DNA of 39,548 bases from Thiotrichales bacterium (GTDB taxonomy: Bacteria; Pseudomonadota; Gammaproteobacteria; CAZUMV01): positions 1-39,548 of the forward strand of contig DTYI01000283.1 of assembly GCA_012961935.1 (NCBI GenBank), written 5' to 3'. The number at the start of each line of letters is the position of its first letter. The first letter of the stretch is position 1. The notes beneath the pieces are model-generated. The model was not told the DNA's origin and ran no database searches. It worked only from the letters and a program-made list of their open reading frames with translations. Below, piece after piece: positions 13,074 through 22,450 of this stretch. A program made the translations under genes and the position numbers.

Positions 13074-13758
13074 CGTTTTTCTCCTCTGCCTGCTCGCGGA
13101 TCACGCGCGGCACCAGCACTCTTGGCTCGATGCTCACTGGCTGATAAATGACGCGTTTCTGTTCTGGGTCATAGCGCATCTCAACATTACCGATCAACGG
13201 GAAATCTTTCCGGAAAGGATGACCGACAAAGCCATAGTCGGTCAGCAGACGCCGCAAGTCCGGATGGCCCTTGAAGATGATGCCGAACAGATCAAAAGCC
13301 TCGCGCTCAAACCAGTTGGCGCCGTTCCAGACATCGACAACTGAATCCACCACCGGCAGATTATCGTCCGGACAAAATATTTTCACGCGCAGGCGCTGGT
13401 TATTCGCGATCGAGAGCAATTGATAGGCGACTGCAAATCGCGGCCCTTCATGCTTGTATTCACCCGGCGCATCATGAAAAGTAAACCGCCCTGACGCCTC
13501 GGGCTGAACGCCGCGGCTAAAACCTTCGCTGCTGGCTTCATCGGTCGCCCACTCGGTTGCACCATAGTGCAGATAATCCACGCCGGCAATATCGATTAAT
13601 TCTTCGAACCCGAAGTCATCCCGCAATGACAGGCAGGTGGTTAGCATGTGCTCAGGCTTAACGACGATAGCCAACTCACCTAAAGCCAGTTCAATTTTTT
13701 CAATGGCCTCGGAAAATGTGGCTTGCAGGCGTTCGGATAATTGTTCTAATTCGCTCAT
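13066..13758 (-). CDS. nuoC: NADH-quinone oxidoreductase subunit C
   Basis: 230 aa; [40 protein letters not shown]; separate from nuoD. Confidence 0.97.
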   Translation of the reverse strand: MSELEQLSERLQATFSEAIEKIELALGELAIVVKPEHMLTTCLSLRDDFGFEELIDIAGVDYLHYGATEWATDEASSEGFSRGVQPEASGRFTFHDAPGEYKHEGPRFAVAYQLLSIANNQRLRVKIFCPDDNLPVVDSVVDVWNGANWFEREAFDLFGIIFKGHPDLRRLLTDYGFVGHPFRKDFPLIGNVEMRYDPEQKRVIYQPVSIEPRVLVPRVIREQAEEKNDA

Positions 13759-13770
13759 GGAAACGCCAGA

Positions 13771-14247
13771 CTAACGTGCGATCGTGTTGGTGCGATGGAT
13801 TTTATTCTGCAGTTGCAGAATCCCGTAAAGCAAGGCTTCGGCCGTAGGTGGACAACCCGGCACGTAGACATCCACTGGCACGATGCGGTCACAACCACGT
13901 ACCACAGAATAAGAATAGTGATAGTAACCACCACCGTTGGCGCAGGAACCCATTGAGATCACCCAGCGCGGCTCAGCCATCTGATCGTAGACCTTGCGTA
14001 GCGCAGGTGCCATTTTGTTGCATAAAGTACCAGCGACGATCATCACATCTGACTGGCGTGGACTCGGACGAAATAGAATGCCGAAGCGATCGAGGTCATA
14101 ACGGGAAGCGCCCGCCTGCATCATTTCAACCGCGCAACAAGCCAAACCAAATGTCATCGGCCAGAGCGAACCAGTACGCGCCCAGTTGATAAGTTTGTCG
14201 GCACTGGTGGTCACAAAACCCTGGTTGAGTTTGCCTTCTATTCCCAT
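13771..14247 (-). CDS. nuoB: NADH-quinone oxidoreductase subunit B
   Basis: [55 protein letters not shown]. Start re-assigned from 14268 to the ATG at 14247 (MGIEGKL...), which has GGAG just upstream. Confidence 0.96.
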   Translation of the reverse strand: MGIEGKLNQGFVTTSADKLINWARTGSLWPMTFGLACCAVEMMQAGASRYDLDRFGILFRPSPRQSDVMIVAGTLCNKMAPALRKVYDQMAEPRWVISMGSCANGGGYYHYSYSVVRGCDRIVPVDVYVPGCPPTAEALLYGILQLQNKIHRTNTIAR

Positions 14248-14594
14248 TCCAGCGCTCCGTTCTTCCACTCATAAATAAAGCCAATCACCAGAATACCCAG
14301 AAAAACCGCCATGGCAATCAGACCGAACAACCCGATGGAATCGAGCACGATGGCCCAAGGGAAAAGAAACGCAATCTCGAGATCGAAAATGATGAACAGA
14401 ATTGCAACCAGATAGTAGCGCACATCAAATTTCATGCGCGAATCTTCAAAGGCCTCAAAGCCGCATTCGTAGGGAGAATTCTTTGCCGCATCGGGCCTGT
14501 GGGGACCAATCATAATGCCCATGCTCAGCAGCATAACCCCGGCAACCACTCCGACCGAGATAAAAATCAGAATCGGGAGATATTGTTCTAGCAT
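14238..14594 (-). CDS. nuoA: NADH-quinone oxidoreductase subunit A
   Basis: NuoA motifs [40 protein letters not shown]. Start re-assigned from 14630 to the ATG at 14594 (MLEQYLPIL), preceded by AGGAGTGAGAAC. Confidence 0.95.
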   Translation of the reverse strand: MLEQYLPILIFISVGVVAGVMLLSMGIMIGPHRPDAAKNSPYECGFEAFEDSRMKFDVRYYLVAILFIIFDLEIAFLFPWAIVLDSIGLFGLIAMAVFLGILVIGFIYEWKNGALEWE

Positions 14595-14840
14595 GTTCTC
14601 ACTCCTGGCTGGTGGCTCAATTTCAACCACATTGGCGCCCAGTTCTCTTTATATTTTTTTCTGGTTACAAGCAATAAAGACTACCAGAGGCGGAAAAGAA
14701 ATCACAGTGGCGAGTTACTTCCCACCAACAGCGGAAATAAAAATGCAGTAGCCCCTCTCTATATGCATGATTACCTTGATCTGCCTGTGCAATTCAATAA
14801 GTTATATCTTATTGCTCAAGGTTATTGTTGTTATTTTATC

Positions 14841-14870
14841 AGGGTGATTAAAATCAAATTTAATAACCCT
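14841..14870 (-). other. Stem-loop between tRNA-Leu and nuoA (possible terminator/attenuator)
   Basis: Minus strand AGGGTTATTAAATTTGATTTTAATCACCCT: 12-nt arms with one mismatch around a 6-nt loop. No strong U-tract follows, so a terminator role is uncertain. Confidence 0.4.
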
Positions 14871-14884
14871 CTTAAAAATTTGTA

Positions 14885-14969
14885 TGGTGCCGATGGCCGG
14901 AGTCGAACCGGCACGGCTTTCGCCACTACCCCCTCAAGATAGCGTGTCTACCAATTCCACCACATCGGC
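14885..14969 (-). tRNA. tRNA-Leu(GAG), CCA encoded
   Basis: Minus strand GCCGATGTGGTGGAATTGGTAGACACGCTATCTTGAGGGGGTAGTGGCGAAAGCCGTGCCGGTTCGACTCCGGCCATCGGCACCA. Acceptor stem, D arm (GGTAGACAC), anticodon stem CTATC/GGTAG with loop TTGAGGG (anticodon GAG), class II variable arm, and T arm GGTTCGACTCC all read out. Confidence 0.97.
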
Positions 14970-14983
14970 AATAAAAATGCGAA

Positions 14984-15394
14984 TTACTCTGGTATGTCAG
15001 CGGGATTCGCGCTTGCTGGTTCGGCAGGTGTTTCCGGGATATCCGCAGGGCTGGTTTCTACCGCTGCCGCGGGAGCATTAACCTCTACAGGAACATCCAC
15101 AGCCTGCTCATCAGTGACTGACTGTTCTATAACTGATTTAAATTCGGTTGATGTAGCGGTGCGATGTGAAATCATATACGCCAACGCCAGGCAGTTAAGG
15201 AAAAACAAGGTGGCCAGAATCGCTGTTGTGCGACTCAGAAAATTCCCTGCGCCCTGTGCACCAAAAACAGTTCCAGAGGCACCACTACCAAATGCCGCGC
15301 CAGCATCAGCGCCCTTGCCCTGTTGCAACAAAATCAATGCAATCAGCGCGATGGCCAGTAGTACTTCAAATACCAACAAGATGTTATAAAACAT
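14984..15394 (-). CDS. secG: Protein translocase subunit SecG
   Basis: 136 aa; LLQQGKGADAGAAFGSGASGTVFGAQGAGNFLSRTTAILATLFF; Ala/Pro-rich C-terminal tail. Confidence 0.96.
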   Translation of the reverse strand: MFYNILLVFEVLLAIALIALILLQQGKGADAGAAFGSGASGTVFGAQGAGNFLSRTTAILATLFFLNCLALAYMISHRTATSTEFKSVIEQSVTDEQAVDVPVEVNAPAAAVETSPADIPETPAEPASANPADIPE

Positions 15395-15425
15395 GTATAC
15401 CTCTTAAGCCCGGCGTGAGAATCAA

Positions 15426-16175
15426 CTAACGACCGGCGCTACAAATACCCAGAAAATCTTCTGCCTTGAGTGACGCGCCACCAATCAGGCCACCGTCAAT
15501 ATCTGCTTCGGCAAAAAGCTCGGCTGCGTTGTCCGGCTTGACGCTGCCACCATAAAGAATCTGTACTTTTTCAGCAACGGCAGCGTCGTGGCCTGCAATT
15601 CGCTGGCGTATAAAAGCATGGACTTCCTGAGCCTGCTCACGGGTTGCCGTCATGCCTGTACCGATCGCCCAAACTGGCTCATAGGCAATCACACCATCGG
15701 CCAGCGCTGCTGCACCTTCGACCTCGATTACCGCGTCAAGCTGACGGGCCACGACTTTCTCAGTCACGCCCTGCTCACGTTCTTCAAGCGTCTCGCCGAC
15801 ACATAAAATGGGCGCCAGACCCTGCTGACGCGCTGCTGCAAATTTACGTGCAACAAATGCATCGTCTTCAGCATACAGCGAACGGCGTTCAGAGTGACCC
15901 ACGATGACATAATAGCAGCCAAACTCTTTCAACATCGCAGCAGAAACTTCACCGGTATAGGCGCCGCTTTCCTGATCACTCACATTCTGCGCACCAAGCC
16001 TGACTGAAGAGCCAGCCAGTAATTGCTGTGCCTGTGCCAGATAAGGAAATGGCGGACAGACTGCTACCTCTGCAGAAACACCATCGAGTCCGGCCAGAAC
16101 ACCATTTATTAGTTTTTCAGTATCCTGAATGGATGCATTCAGTTTCCAGTTACCGGCCACCAGGGTTTTGCGCAT
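15426..16175 (-). CDS. tpiA: Triosephosphate isomerase
   Basis: 249 aa; GNWKLNAS, YVIVGHSERR, AYEPVWAIGTG, ILYGGSVKPDNAAEL. Confidence 0.98.
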   Translation of the reverse strand: MRKTLVAGNWKLNASIQDTEKLINGVLAGLDGVSAEVAVCPPFPYLAQAQQLLAGSSVRLGAQNVSDQESGAYTGEVSAAMLKEFGCYYVIVGHSERRSLYAEDDAFVARKFAAARQQGLAPILCVGETLEEREQGVTEKVVARQLDAVIEVEGAAALADGVIAYEPVWAIGTGMTATREQAQEVHAFIRQRIAGHDAAVAEKVQILYGGSVKPDNAAELFAEADIDGGLIGGASLKAEDFLGICSAGR

Positions 16176-16211
16176 AAGTCACTCCAGACACATTGATTCG
16201 GAAAGCCCGCT

Positions 16212-16240
16212 AGGATACTGGCGGGTTGGGCATAAATCAA
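16212..16240 (-). promoter_or_regulatory. Candidate sigma70-type promoter for tpiA
   Basis: Minus strand TTGATT (-35), 17-nt spacer, TATCCT (-10), located 37 nt or more upstream of the tpiA ATG. Confidence 0.4.
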
Positions 16241-16358
16241 CTAAACAGACAGGTGTTTTTAGAACATGTGTGCACTCTTTAGACCATTATTAATTCGTCA
16301 TTTTGATAAAACCCTTGAGCGACTTTACGAAAGTTAGTTAATAAAACAGCCAAATAAA

Positions 16359-19106
16359 CTATGGGTAATCAACACCAGGAATTCCGATCTGTTCTGCTTG
16401 TTTCACCAACAGCTCCGGGTCGAAAGACCATAATTCAACGGGCCAACCCTTGTCCTTCCTATTTTGAACCGCAAGATAACGCCCATCTGGAGAAAGTTTT
16501 ACCCAGCCAGATGCCTGGTTTTCTATTACAAATTGTTCTGTCACATCCATATCCCAGAAGCGTATCCTACCATCAATTGCTTTTGTGACAATTTGATCAA
16601 GCGCCGGTATAACCTGAGCTGATTCCAGTTGGTATGAAGTATTTATAAACGTCATTTTTTCATTCTCCCAGTCCCAGATATAAACTACCCCACGAAATTC
16701 CAGGACGGCATAAACCAGAGGCGTACCAGGAGAAAATCTGGCGATCTGAAAACTTTCACGCGCTGGCAGCTCATCTGTTTGCGCAATCACCTTCCTTTTA
16801 GCTAGATTAAATACACTCAATCTGTGATCGCCTCCTGTAATGATCATGTGCTTGAGGTCTGATGAAAACGAGTCTTTATCCATCATGCCTGATCCGATTT
16901 TTCCAGGTAAAGTTTTTATCTCATTTCCTTTGAGATCGAGCAGACGTATATTCTTATCAGTTTGGATCAGCAAATAGTGATGGTCAGTTGTATCAACCAG
17001 ATAAGGTTTCCAGGTATTCTTGTAAACTGACCCTTTTGCAAATTTCACGTTAAGGGTGGCAATATGATTTGCTTTAAGATCCCAGATTTTTATCGTGTCT
17101 AAATCTGACGTAATAACTCGTCTCCCAGTCAATGAAAATGTGACTGACAAAATATTATTTTCATGAGCTTTAAAATCAACCTCAGCACCATCATCTAGCA
17201 TGCTGATTTTCAGGTTTTTATTATTCACTGCCGCGACCATTTTTTGATCAGCAGAAACGGCAACTGAATTAATCATACCTTGTGTAAAATAGCCTTCTGC
17301 TGAGTATTGACTTTTGCCATCGTAATCCATGATATTAACTGCAGGGTAGCTTGTCGCAATAATACGATTGTAATTCGGATAAAAATGGATCGTCTTTGCG
17401 CTTTTTTTAGGCTGAACTATCGAAGTCACTGGAAACGATTCCAAATCCCAAACTTTTATCTTGCCATCTCGGGCTGTCGATAATAATCGGTTACCATTAC
17501 GTGTAAATTCAACACTGCGAGCTGTATCAGTATGCCCCCGAAGCGTGACAATTTTATTGTCATACTCAGTCAGCTCTTTTTTCTTGTTCGACTTCAAATT
17601 CCATATCGCAATATCGCCATTGGAATATGAAACCGCAAGATATTGCTTGTCAGGAGAAAAACTCGACGAAGTAATCAGTTCATTTTGCTTTGGAAAAGTC
17701 GCAATAATATTTCCTTTATAATTCCAAACCCCGAAGGTTCGTTTCTGACCATAGGCCGCAATCAATTTGTGATCATAAGAATAGGAAACATCTAACGTAA
17801 CACCGGGATCACCTTCAACGAAGGTCCAGGGTTTAATTCTTTTCTGCGTTTTGTCGCGTGCCACAAGCACTGCAGAATCATAAGGAACAGCTAGTATTTT
17901 ATTTTCATTTAATCTAAATGTTCCCTTGAGCTGATTGAGAATTTCGAAAGAAACTTTATCTTCAGCAAAAAGGCTTCCATCAAGATTCCAGACTGAAGCT
18001 GTTTTATTTGCATACGCTGTTGTTGCGAAATATTTTCCCTCTTCCGAAAAACTCTTAAACTGACCGCTGACTTTTCCTAACCGTTTACCTTTCAGATCGA
18101 GAATATGAATCTCACTTTGACTTACGCCCGGTGGGTATGTAATCACAGCAATATGTTTACCATCTGGTGAAAGATGTGCTGCAGTAAAATCAATGTCAGT
18201 ATCAATATCCTGATAGAATGGAGGTCTGTAGTGTTTACCCCGGTAGAAAAAAGTATTTTCTCCGTATTGGCTGCGGAGCATCAGATTTTTAGCTGTTGAA
18301 TTTGATGGATTTAGTTTCCATGCGGCCGCCGCATATCGAAAACCTAGCGTAGGATCATGATCATTATCCAACGCCAGTACTGCCTGTGAACTCAATGCGC
18401 TGGATCTGGCACGATTGGTCTCGTCAACTGCCACGTTACGCTGCATCCATGCAAAAATAGCCAGGCCGATGGCTACTAAAAGTCCTGCGATAATCCCACT
18501 TAATAAGTGTCGCTGCCGCTTATTGGATATTTGTCTACTTGCAGTAATAAAATGACTTTGTAATAACGTTGGATCAAGTGACTTATCCGGCGCAATAGTG
18601 AGCCATTGCTCCGCACTTTCCAGATCTTTGCCTCGCAGCAAGCGACTAGCATCGCGGTCATGTCGATCCCATTCAGTAGCACGCACCGTTAGCCGGGTGT
18701 GATCACTGACCCAGTCAAGATCCGTATCCAGTGCTTCCAATAAATTCTGCAATGAAGATTCGAGACTGTCTTCATCCATTCTCAACCAGTTGATTTTGTG
18801 AATACCTTCGTGTAAATCAGCAGAATTAATTTCTCTCAACAGGACAGGTATCAAGCGCTTGTTTTGCTCAATTGCGTGGTTCACTTCAAGCTGACAAATC
18901 TCTGAGGAAATAGAATCTGGCGAGAGCACAAAAATAAACGCATTGGTGTAATCTATCGCAGAATATACTTCTTCCAGCCATTCAGCTGTAGGCGGAATAC
19001 CCTGCCAATCAACCCATGCTTCACGTTTTTGATTGGCCAGCGCATCGAAAAGTTTTTTTACAAATCCCTGATCTTTACGTGAGTAGGATATGAAAATGTC
19101 ACTCAC
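16359..19106 (-). CDS. TIR domain - transmembrane - WD40 repeat protein (putative NADase-type effector/sensor)
   Basis: 915 aa, GTG start. N-terminal TIR (MSDIFISYSRKDQGFVKKLFDAL...WVDWQGIPPTAEWLEEVYSAI...FIFVLSPDSISSEICQLEVNHAI) with Glu74 in the candidate catalytic position; TM at about aa 200-222 (HLLSGIIAGLLVAIGLAIFAWMQ) preceded by KRQR; then repeated WD40 blades (ASVWNLDG, FGVWNYKG, IAIWNLKS, IKVWDLES, IKIWDLKA, IRLLDLKG, VYIWDWEN, IRFWDMDV, VELWSFDP). Confidence 0.9.
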   Translation of the reverse strand: MSDIFISYSRKDQGFVKKLFDALANQKREAWVDWQGIPPTAEWLEEVYSAIDYTNAFIFVLSPDSISSEICQLEVNHAIEQNKRLIPVLLREINSADLHEGIHKINWLRMDEDSLESSLQNLLEALDTDLDWVSDHTRLTVRATEWDRHDRDASRLLRGKDLESAEQWLTIAPDKSLDPTLLQSHFITASRQISNKRQRHLLSGIIAGLLVAIGLAIFAWMQRNVAVDETNRARSSALSSQAVLALDNDHDPTLGFRYAAAAWKLNPSNSTAKNLMLRSQYGENTFFYRGKHYRPPFYQDIDTDIDFTAAHLSPDGKHIAVITYPPGVSQSEIHILDLKGKRLGKVSGQFKSFSEEGKYFATTAYANKTASVWNLDGSLFAEDKVSFEILNQLKGTFRLNENKILAVPYDSAVLVARDKTQKRIKPWTFVEGDPGVTLDVSYSYDHKLIAAYGQKRTFGVWNYKGNIIATFPKQNELITSSSFSPDKQYLAVSYSNGDIAIWNLKSNKKKELTEYDNKIVTLRGHTDTARSVEFTRNGNRLLSTARDGKIKVWDLESFPVTSIVQPKKSAKTIHFYPNYNRIIATSYPAVNIMDYDGKSQYSAEGYFTQGMINSVAVSADQKMVAAVNNKNLKISMLDDGAEVDFKAHENNILSVTFSLTGRRVITSDLDTIKIWDLKANHIATLNVKFAKGSVYKNTWKPYLVDTTDHHYLLIQTDKNIRLLDLKGNEIKTLPGKIGSGMMDKDSFSSDLKHMIITGGDHRLSVFNLAKRKVIAQTDELPARESFQIARFSPGTPLVYAVLEFRGVVYIWDWENEKMTFINTSYQLESAQVIPALDQIVTKAIDGRIRFWDMDVTEQFVIENQASGWVKLSPDGRYLAVQNRKDKGWPVELWSFDPELLVKQAEQIGIPGVDYP

Positions 19107-19182
19107 AATTATGATCCCAATAGTTCATCTTTATGGTCAGGACAGTGATATTTGATCGTAATTTAATACTTCAGGTTTTTTC

Positions 19183-19269
19183 ATGGCTTTATTGGTAAGT
19201 CTAGCACTGCTCATCGTATCTATCTTTTACAGTCAGGACATCTCTACTATAAGGAGAATTAAGAGTTAG
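19183..19269 (+). CDS. Possible small hydrophobic ORF, 28 aa ([28 protein letters not shown])
   Basis: ATG...TAG frame with a hydrophobic N-terminal half and a basic C-terminal tail, divergent from the TIR-WD40 gene. The ribosome-binding site is weak and the ORF was not in the supplied track. Confidence 0.2.
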   Translation: MALLVSLALLIVSIFYSQDISTIRRIKS

Positions 19270-20542
19270 TCTGATTGATACTGACATACCCCCAGACAAT
19301 TAATAATTCTTCACCCAGATACAGCAGTGGTATTTGGCTCCGCCGCCACGGTGGTACACCCCATTCCTGTAAAAGTTTTTTCAGTTGTCGATGCTGTTTT
19401 TTTTCAGGACTGTAAATTTTTTCTCCGCCCCTGCGAAAACGAACAACCAGTTTATCCTTTTCACTCAAGTTTTGATGTTGGGCAAGCAAACTCCAGGGTT
19501 CGAGATAAATTCCAAGCGCGGGAATTTTGAACGGTTGGTTAAGTAGCCATTCATATTCTTTTTCATTGATAAAAGATTCTTGTCTTGGCAATTGATAAAG
19601 CCTGTCTCGATAGCGATGGATTATTTTTTTTCCAAGCAGCAGTTCCGGCTCAGCATCCCAGCTTGAATCGATTAGTTCCTCCATCAAGCTGTCAAGTTGA
19701 TTGGCGGTTGGGTTGATATCCTCTCCACCAAGGTACCTTAGCCAGTAGCGTAAACAATTTTTTTGTCGTTGTTCAGTTAAGGTTTTCAAACGCGGAATAA
19801 ATAAAGCGCCATCTGGCTCAGCAATCTGTTTTAAATCCTGCTCTGCCAGGTCTTTTGACAAACGTAGATTGTCCGACTGATGCTGTGCTGAACGCGCCAT
19901 GCCTGAGACGGCTTCTGGCCAGCGAGTTTTGAGTTCCGGGATGATTTTATGGCGCAGGTAATTGCGCTCATGTTGTGTATCAAGATTGGATGGGTCTTCG
20001 ATAAAAGACAGTTTTTGTTGCAGCACATACTCACGCAGTATTTTGCGGCTGACAGACAAAAGCGGACGAAAATGCCAGCCACGGCCAAATGGTTTTGATA
20101 CGGGCATGCCAGCCAGCCCCGCAGAACCCGCCCCTTTAATCAAATGCAGCAAAATTGTTTCAGCCTGGTCATCCTGGTGGTGTGCAGTTAACAGCGCTGT
20201 ATCTGCCTGCACATATTTTTGCAGGGCTGCATAGCGCGCCTGACGTGCCGCCGCTTCAAGACTTTTGCCATGGCGATCGACAGTTACTTTTACAATTTCC
20301 AGAGGAATCTTAAATTTTTGACAAAATGACTCGCATTGCCTGGTCCACAGATCGGCGTCTGCCATCAGGCCATGATGGATATGCACAGCGAGTAGTGATT
20401 GTGGTAACTGATCCTGCAGTTGACTCAGGCTATGTATTAAGGCGACAGAATCAAGTCCACCGCTTAAAGCGATAATATATTTGCGTACCGGAGGTAACCG
20501 CTGAAGAGTTGCAAGAATTTCAAAAGGATCTTCAGCCTGCAA
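19259..20542 (-). CDS. tilS: tRNA(Ile)-lysidine synthase
   Basis: 427 aa; [15 protein letters not shown]-loop, [42 protein letters not shown]. Confidence 0.96.
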   Translation of the reverse strand: MQAEDPFEILATLQRLPPVRKYIIALSGGLDSVALIHSLSQLQDQLPQSLLAVHIHHGLMADADLWTRQCESFCQKFKIPLEIVKVTVDRHGKSLEAAARQARYAALQKYVQADTALLTAHHQDDQAETILLHLIKGAGSAGLAGMPVSKPFGRGWHFRPLLSVSRKILREYVLQQKLSFIEDPSNLDTQHERNYLRHKIIPELKTRWPEAVSGMARSAQHQSDNLRLSKDLAEQDLKQIAEPDGALFIPRLKTLTEQRQKNCLRYWLRYLGGEDINPTANQLDSLMEELIDSSWDAEPELLLGKKIIHRYRDRLYQLPRQESFINEKEYEWLLNQPFKIPALGIYLEPWSLLAQHQNLSEKDKLVVRFRRGGEKIYSPEKKQHRQLKKLLQEWGVPPWRRSQIPLLYLGEELLIVWGYVSINQTNS

Positions 20543-21488
20543 AATGGCCGTAACCCATCAACCGTTGATAGCGACGTTCCAGCAATTCATTTTGCGGAAA
20601 ATGACCGATTTTTTTCAGCGCAGCGTCCAGCGCGTTGGCGAGATTCTGGCTGGTTTCTTCAAAGCCACGGTGTGCGCCGCCGAGTGGTTCAGGAATTATT
20701 TCATCGATCAGACCCAATTCCTTGAGCCGCGATGAGGTGATCCCCATGGCCGCCGCCGCATCGGCCGCTTTCTCTGCACTTTTCCATAAGATGGATGCAC
20801 AACCCTCCGGTGAAATAACTGAATAGGTGCTGTATTCCAGCATCATGACATGATCACCGACGCCAATCGCCAGTGCACCACCAGAACCACCCTCACCGAT
20901 CACCGTGCAGATGATCGGCACGCTAAAACGTGCCATCTCGCGCAGGTTGCGGGCAATGGCCTCGCTTTGATTACGCTCTTCCGCGCCGACGCCCGGATAG
21001 GCGCCTGGCGTGTCGATAAACGTCAATATTGGCAACCTGAAACGTTCGGCCAGCTGCATCAAGCGTAAGGCTTTGCGATAGCCTTCCGGCCTCGGCATGC
21101 CAAAGTTACGCCTCACTTTTTCAGTGGTATCCCGACCCTTCTGGTGGCCGATAATCACAACAGGTTGATTATTGAAACGCCCGATGCCACCAATAATCGC
21201 TGCATCATCCGCATAGGCGCGGTCGCCATGTAACTCCTGAAAATCGGTAATCAACTGATCGATATAATCCTGGGTGTAGGGCCGTTTGGGATGCCGAGCC
21301 AGTTGTGAAACCTGCCAGGGTGTTAGCTTGGAGAAGATCGATTTTGTCAGGCTCCGGGTTTTTTCCTCAAGTTTTTCGACTTCCTCTGCAATGTTAACGC
21401 CACCCTCATCACCCGCAAATCGCAGTTCATTGATTTTGGCTTCGAGCTCAGCAATCGGTTGTTCAAAATCCAGGAAATCAGGATTCAT
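20532..21488 (-). CDS. accA: Acetyl-CoA carboxylase carboxyltransferase subunit alpha
   Basis: 318 aa; [64 protein letters not shown]. Confidence 0.98.
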   Translation of the reverse strand: MNPDFLDFEQPIAELEAKINELRFAGDEGGVNIAEEVEKLEEKTRSLTKSIFSKLTPWQVSQLARHPKRPYTQDYIDQLITDFQELHGDRAYADDAAIIGGIGRFNNQPVVIIGHQKGRDTTEKVRRNFGMPRPEGYRKALRLMQLAERFRLPILTFIDTPGAYPGVGAEERNQSEAIARNLREMARFSVPIICTVIGEGGSGGALAIGVGDHVMMLEYSTYSVISPEGCASILWKSAEKAADAAAAMGITSSRLKELGLIDEIIPEPLGGAHRGFEETSQNLANALDAALKKIGHFPQNELLERRYQRLMGYGHFAG

Positions 21489-21562
21489 TTTTTATGTCCG
21501 TCAACGCTTAAACAAGATGCCTGCATGATAACGGATTTGCTTTCAGGTATCACGGGTAAAAT

Positions 21563-22450
21563 TCATTTCTCTACCCGTCTACCCGGAAATTTAATCAAGA
21601 CAATGATTAACAAAAACAAAGCCAGTGTCACGACCAGCAAAATAGTAATCGCCTCCTTCCACAAACCTCGCAGATACTGTTTTTCATAAGTTGCATGGGG
21701 CAGATTGACCAGACGCCAATCCGTACCGGGTATGTCTTCGTAGACTTTTATTCGACTCTGCTCAGCTTTACTCAGACGAATTTCACGCGTGATCTTGTCA
21801 CGCACGCCCTCGCTGGTGACTTCGATCAAGGCGGGGTCGGACTGCCTCAGCAGCATCAAATTCTGCCCCGGCAATTCATGTGTTTTTAGAATATCGTTGA
21901 TTTCTTTCAGGTAGAAACTGACAAAAAATATACGCGCGGCGCCTCCATTTGAAAACAGGGGTGCCATAATATCGTAGTGGTAGTGAAAAGGTTGTGGGTG
22001 AATAAAAACCGCATTCTGCAATTTATTTTTGTCCGTTTTTATGTTTCTGGCAAAATTACTCAGATCAAGTCTACAGGCATCACCAATTTCCAGATCAAGA
22101 TCCATCAAAACAGGAACTGCATTCGCGTCAGTGATCGTATAAGCAAAAAAATCCGGGAAACGTTGCTGTAATCTGCCCTTTATATCATTGACAGTTTTTT
22201 CATCAGCCGGGAATTTATTCAGCTGCAAAAAAAGCCTTGCATACTCATCAGAGAACAGGCGCACATGCCGGTGCTTATCCAGTAATTGCAGGTTAATCGC
22301 GTAGGCGGCGCCGTGAACGGACGCTTTCTGAATAAGATTACTGTGCGATTTGAAGTCTTCCTCGCGCTGCTTGCTGTAGATGATCAAAATAATCGCCGTG
22401 ATCAGGATAAACAGCGCAGCAATCAAAAAAACTTCCAGCCTCTTTAACAT
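21563..22450 (-). CDS. Membrane protein with a periplasmic Cache-like sensor region, no output domain
   Basis: 295 aa with TM segments near each end (FLIAALFILITAIILIIY and AITILLVVTLALFLLIIVLI) flanking about 220 extracytoplasmic residues; the protein ends 9 residues after TM2. The Cache assignment comes from architecture and general feel, not a search. Confidence 0.6.
   Translation of the reverse strand: MLKRLEVFLIAALFILITAIILIIYSKQREEDFKSHSNLIQKASVHGAAYAINLQLLDKHRHVRLFSDEYARLFLQLNKFPADEKTVNDIKGRLQQRFPDFFAYTITDANAVPVLMDLDLEIGDACRLDLSNFARNIKTDKNKLQNAVFIHPQPFHYHYDIMAPLFSNGGAARIFFVSFYLKEINDILKTHELPGQNLMLLRQSDPALIEVTSEGVRDKITREIRLSKAEQSRIKVYEDIPGTDWRLVNLPHATYEKQYLRGLWKEAITILLVVTLALFLLIIVLIKFPGRRVEK

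Noticed and set aside
12363-13151. 262-aa plus-strand ORF antisense to nuoD/nuoC
   Set aside because: Fully covered by nuoC/nuoD, whose proteins match known families end to end; a shadow frame of GC-rich codons with no recognisable domain.
16359-19106. Classical Thoeris system
   Set aside because: Only a TIR protein is present, with a WD40 sensor; no ThsA (SIR2/SLOG) or other effector gene is adjacent, and the neighbours tilS and tpiA are housekeeping genes.
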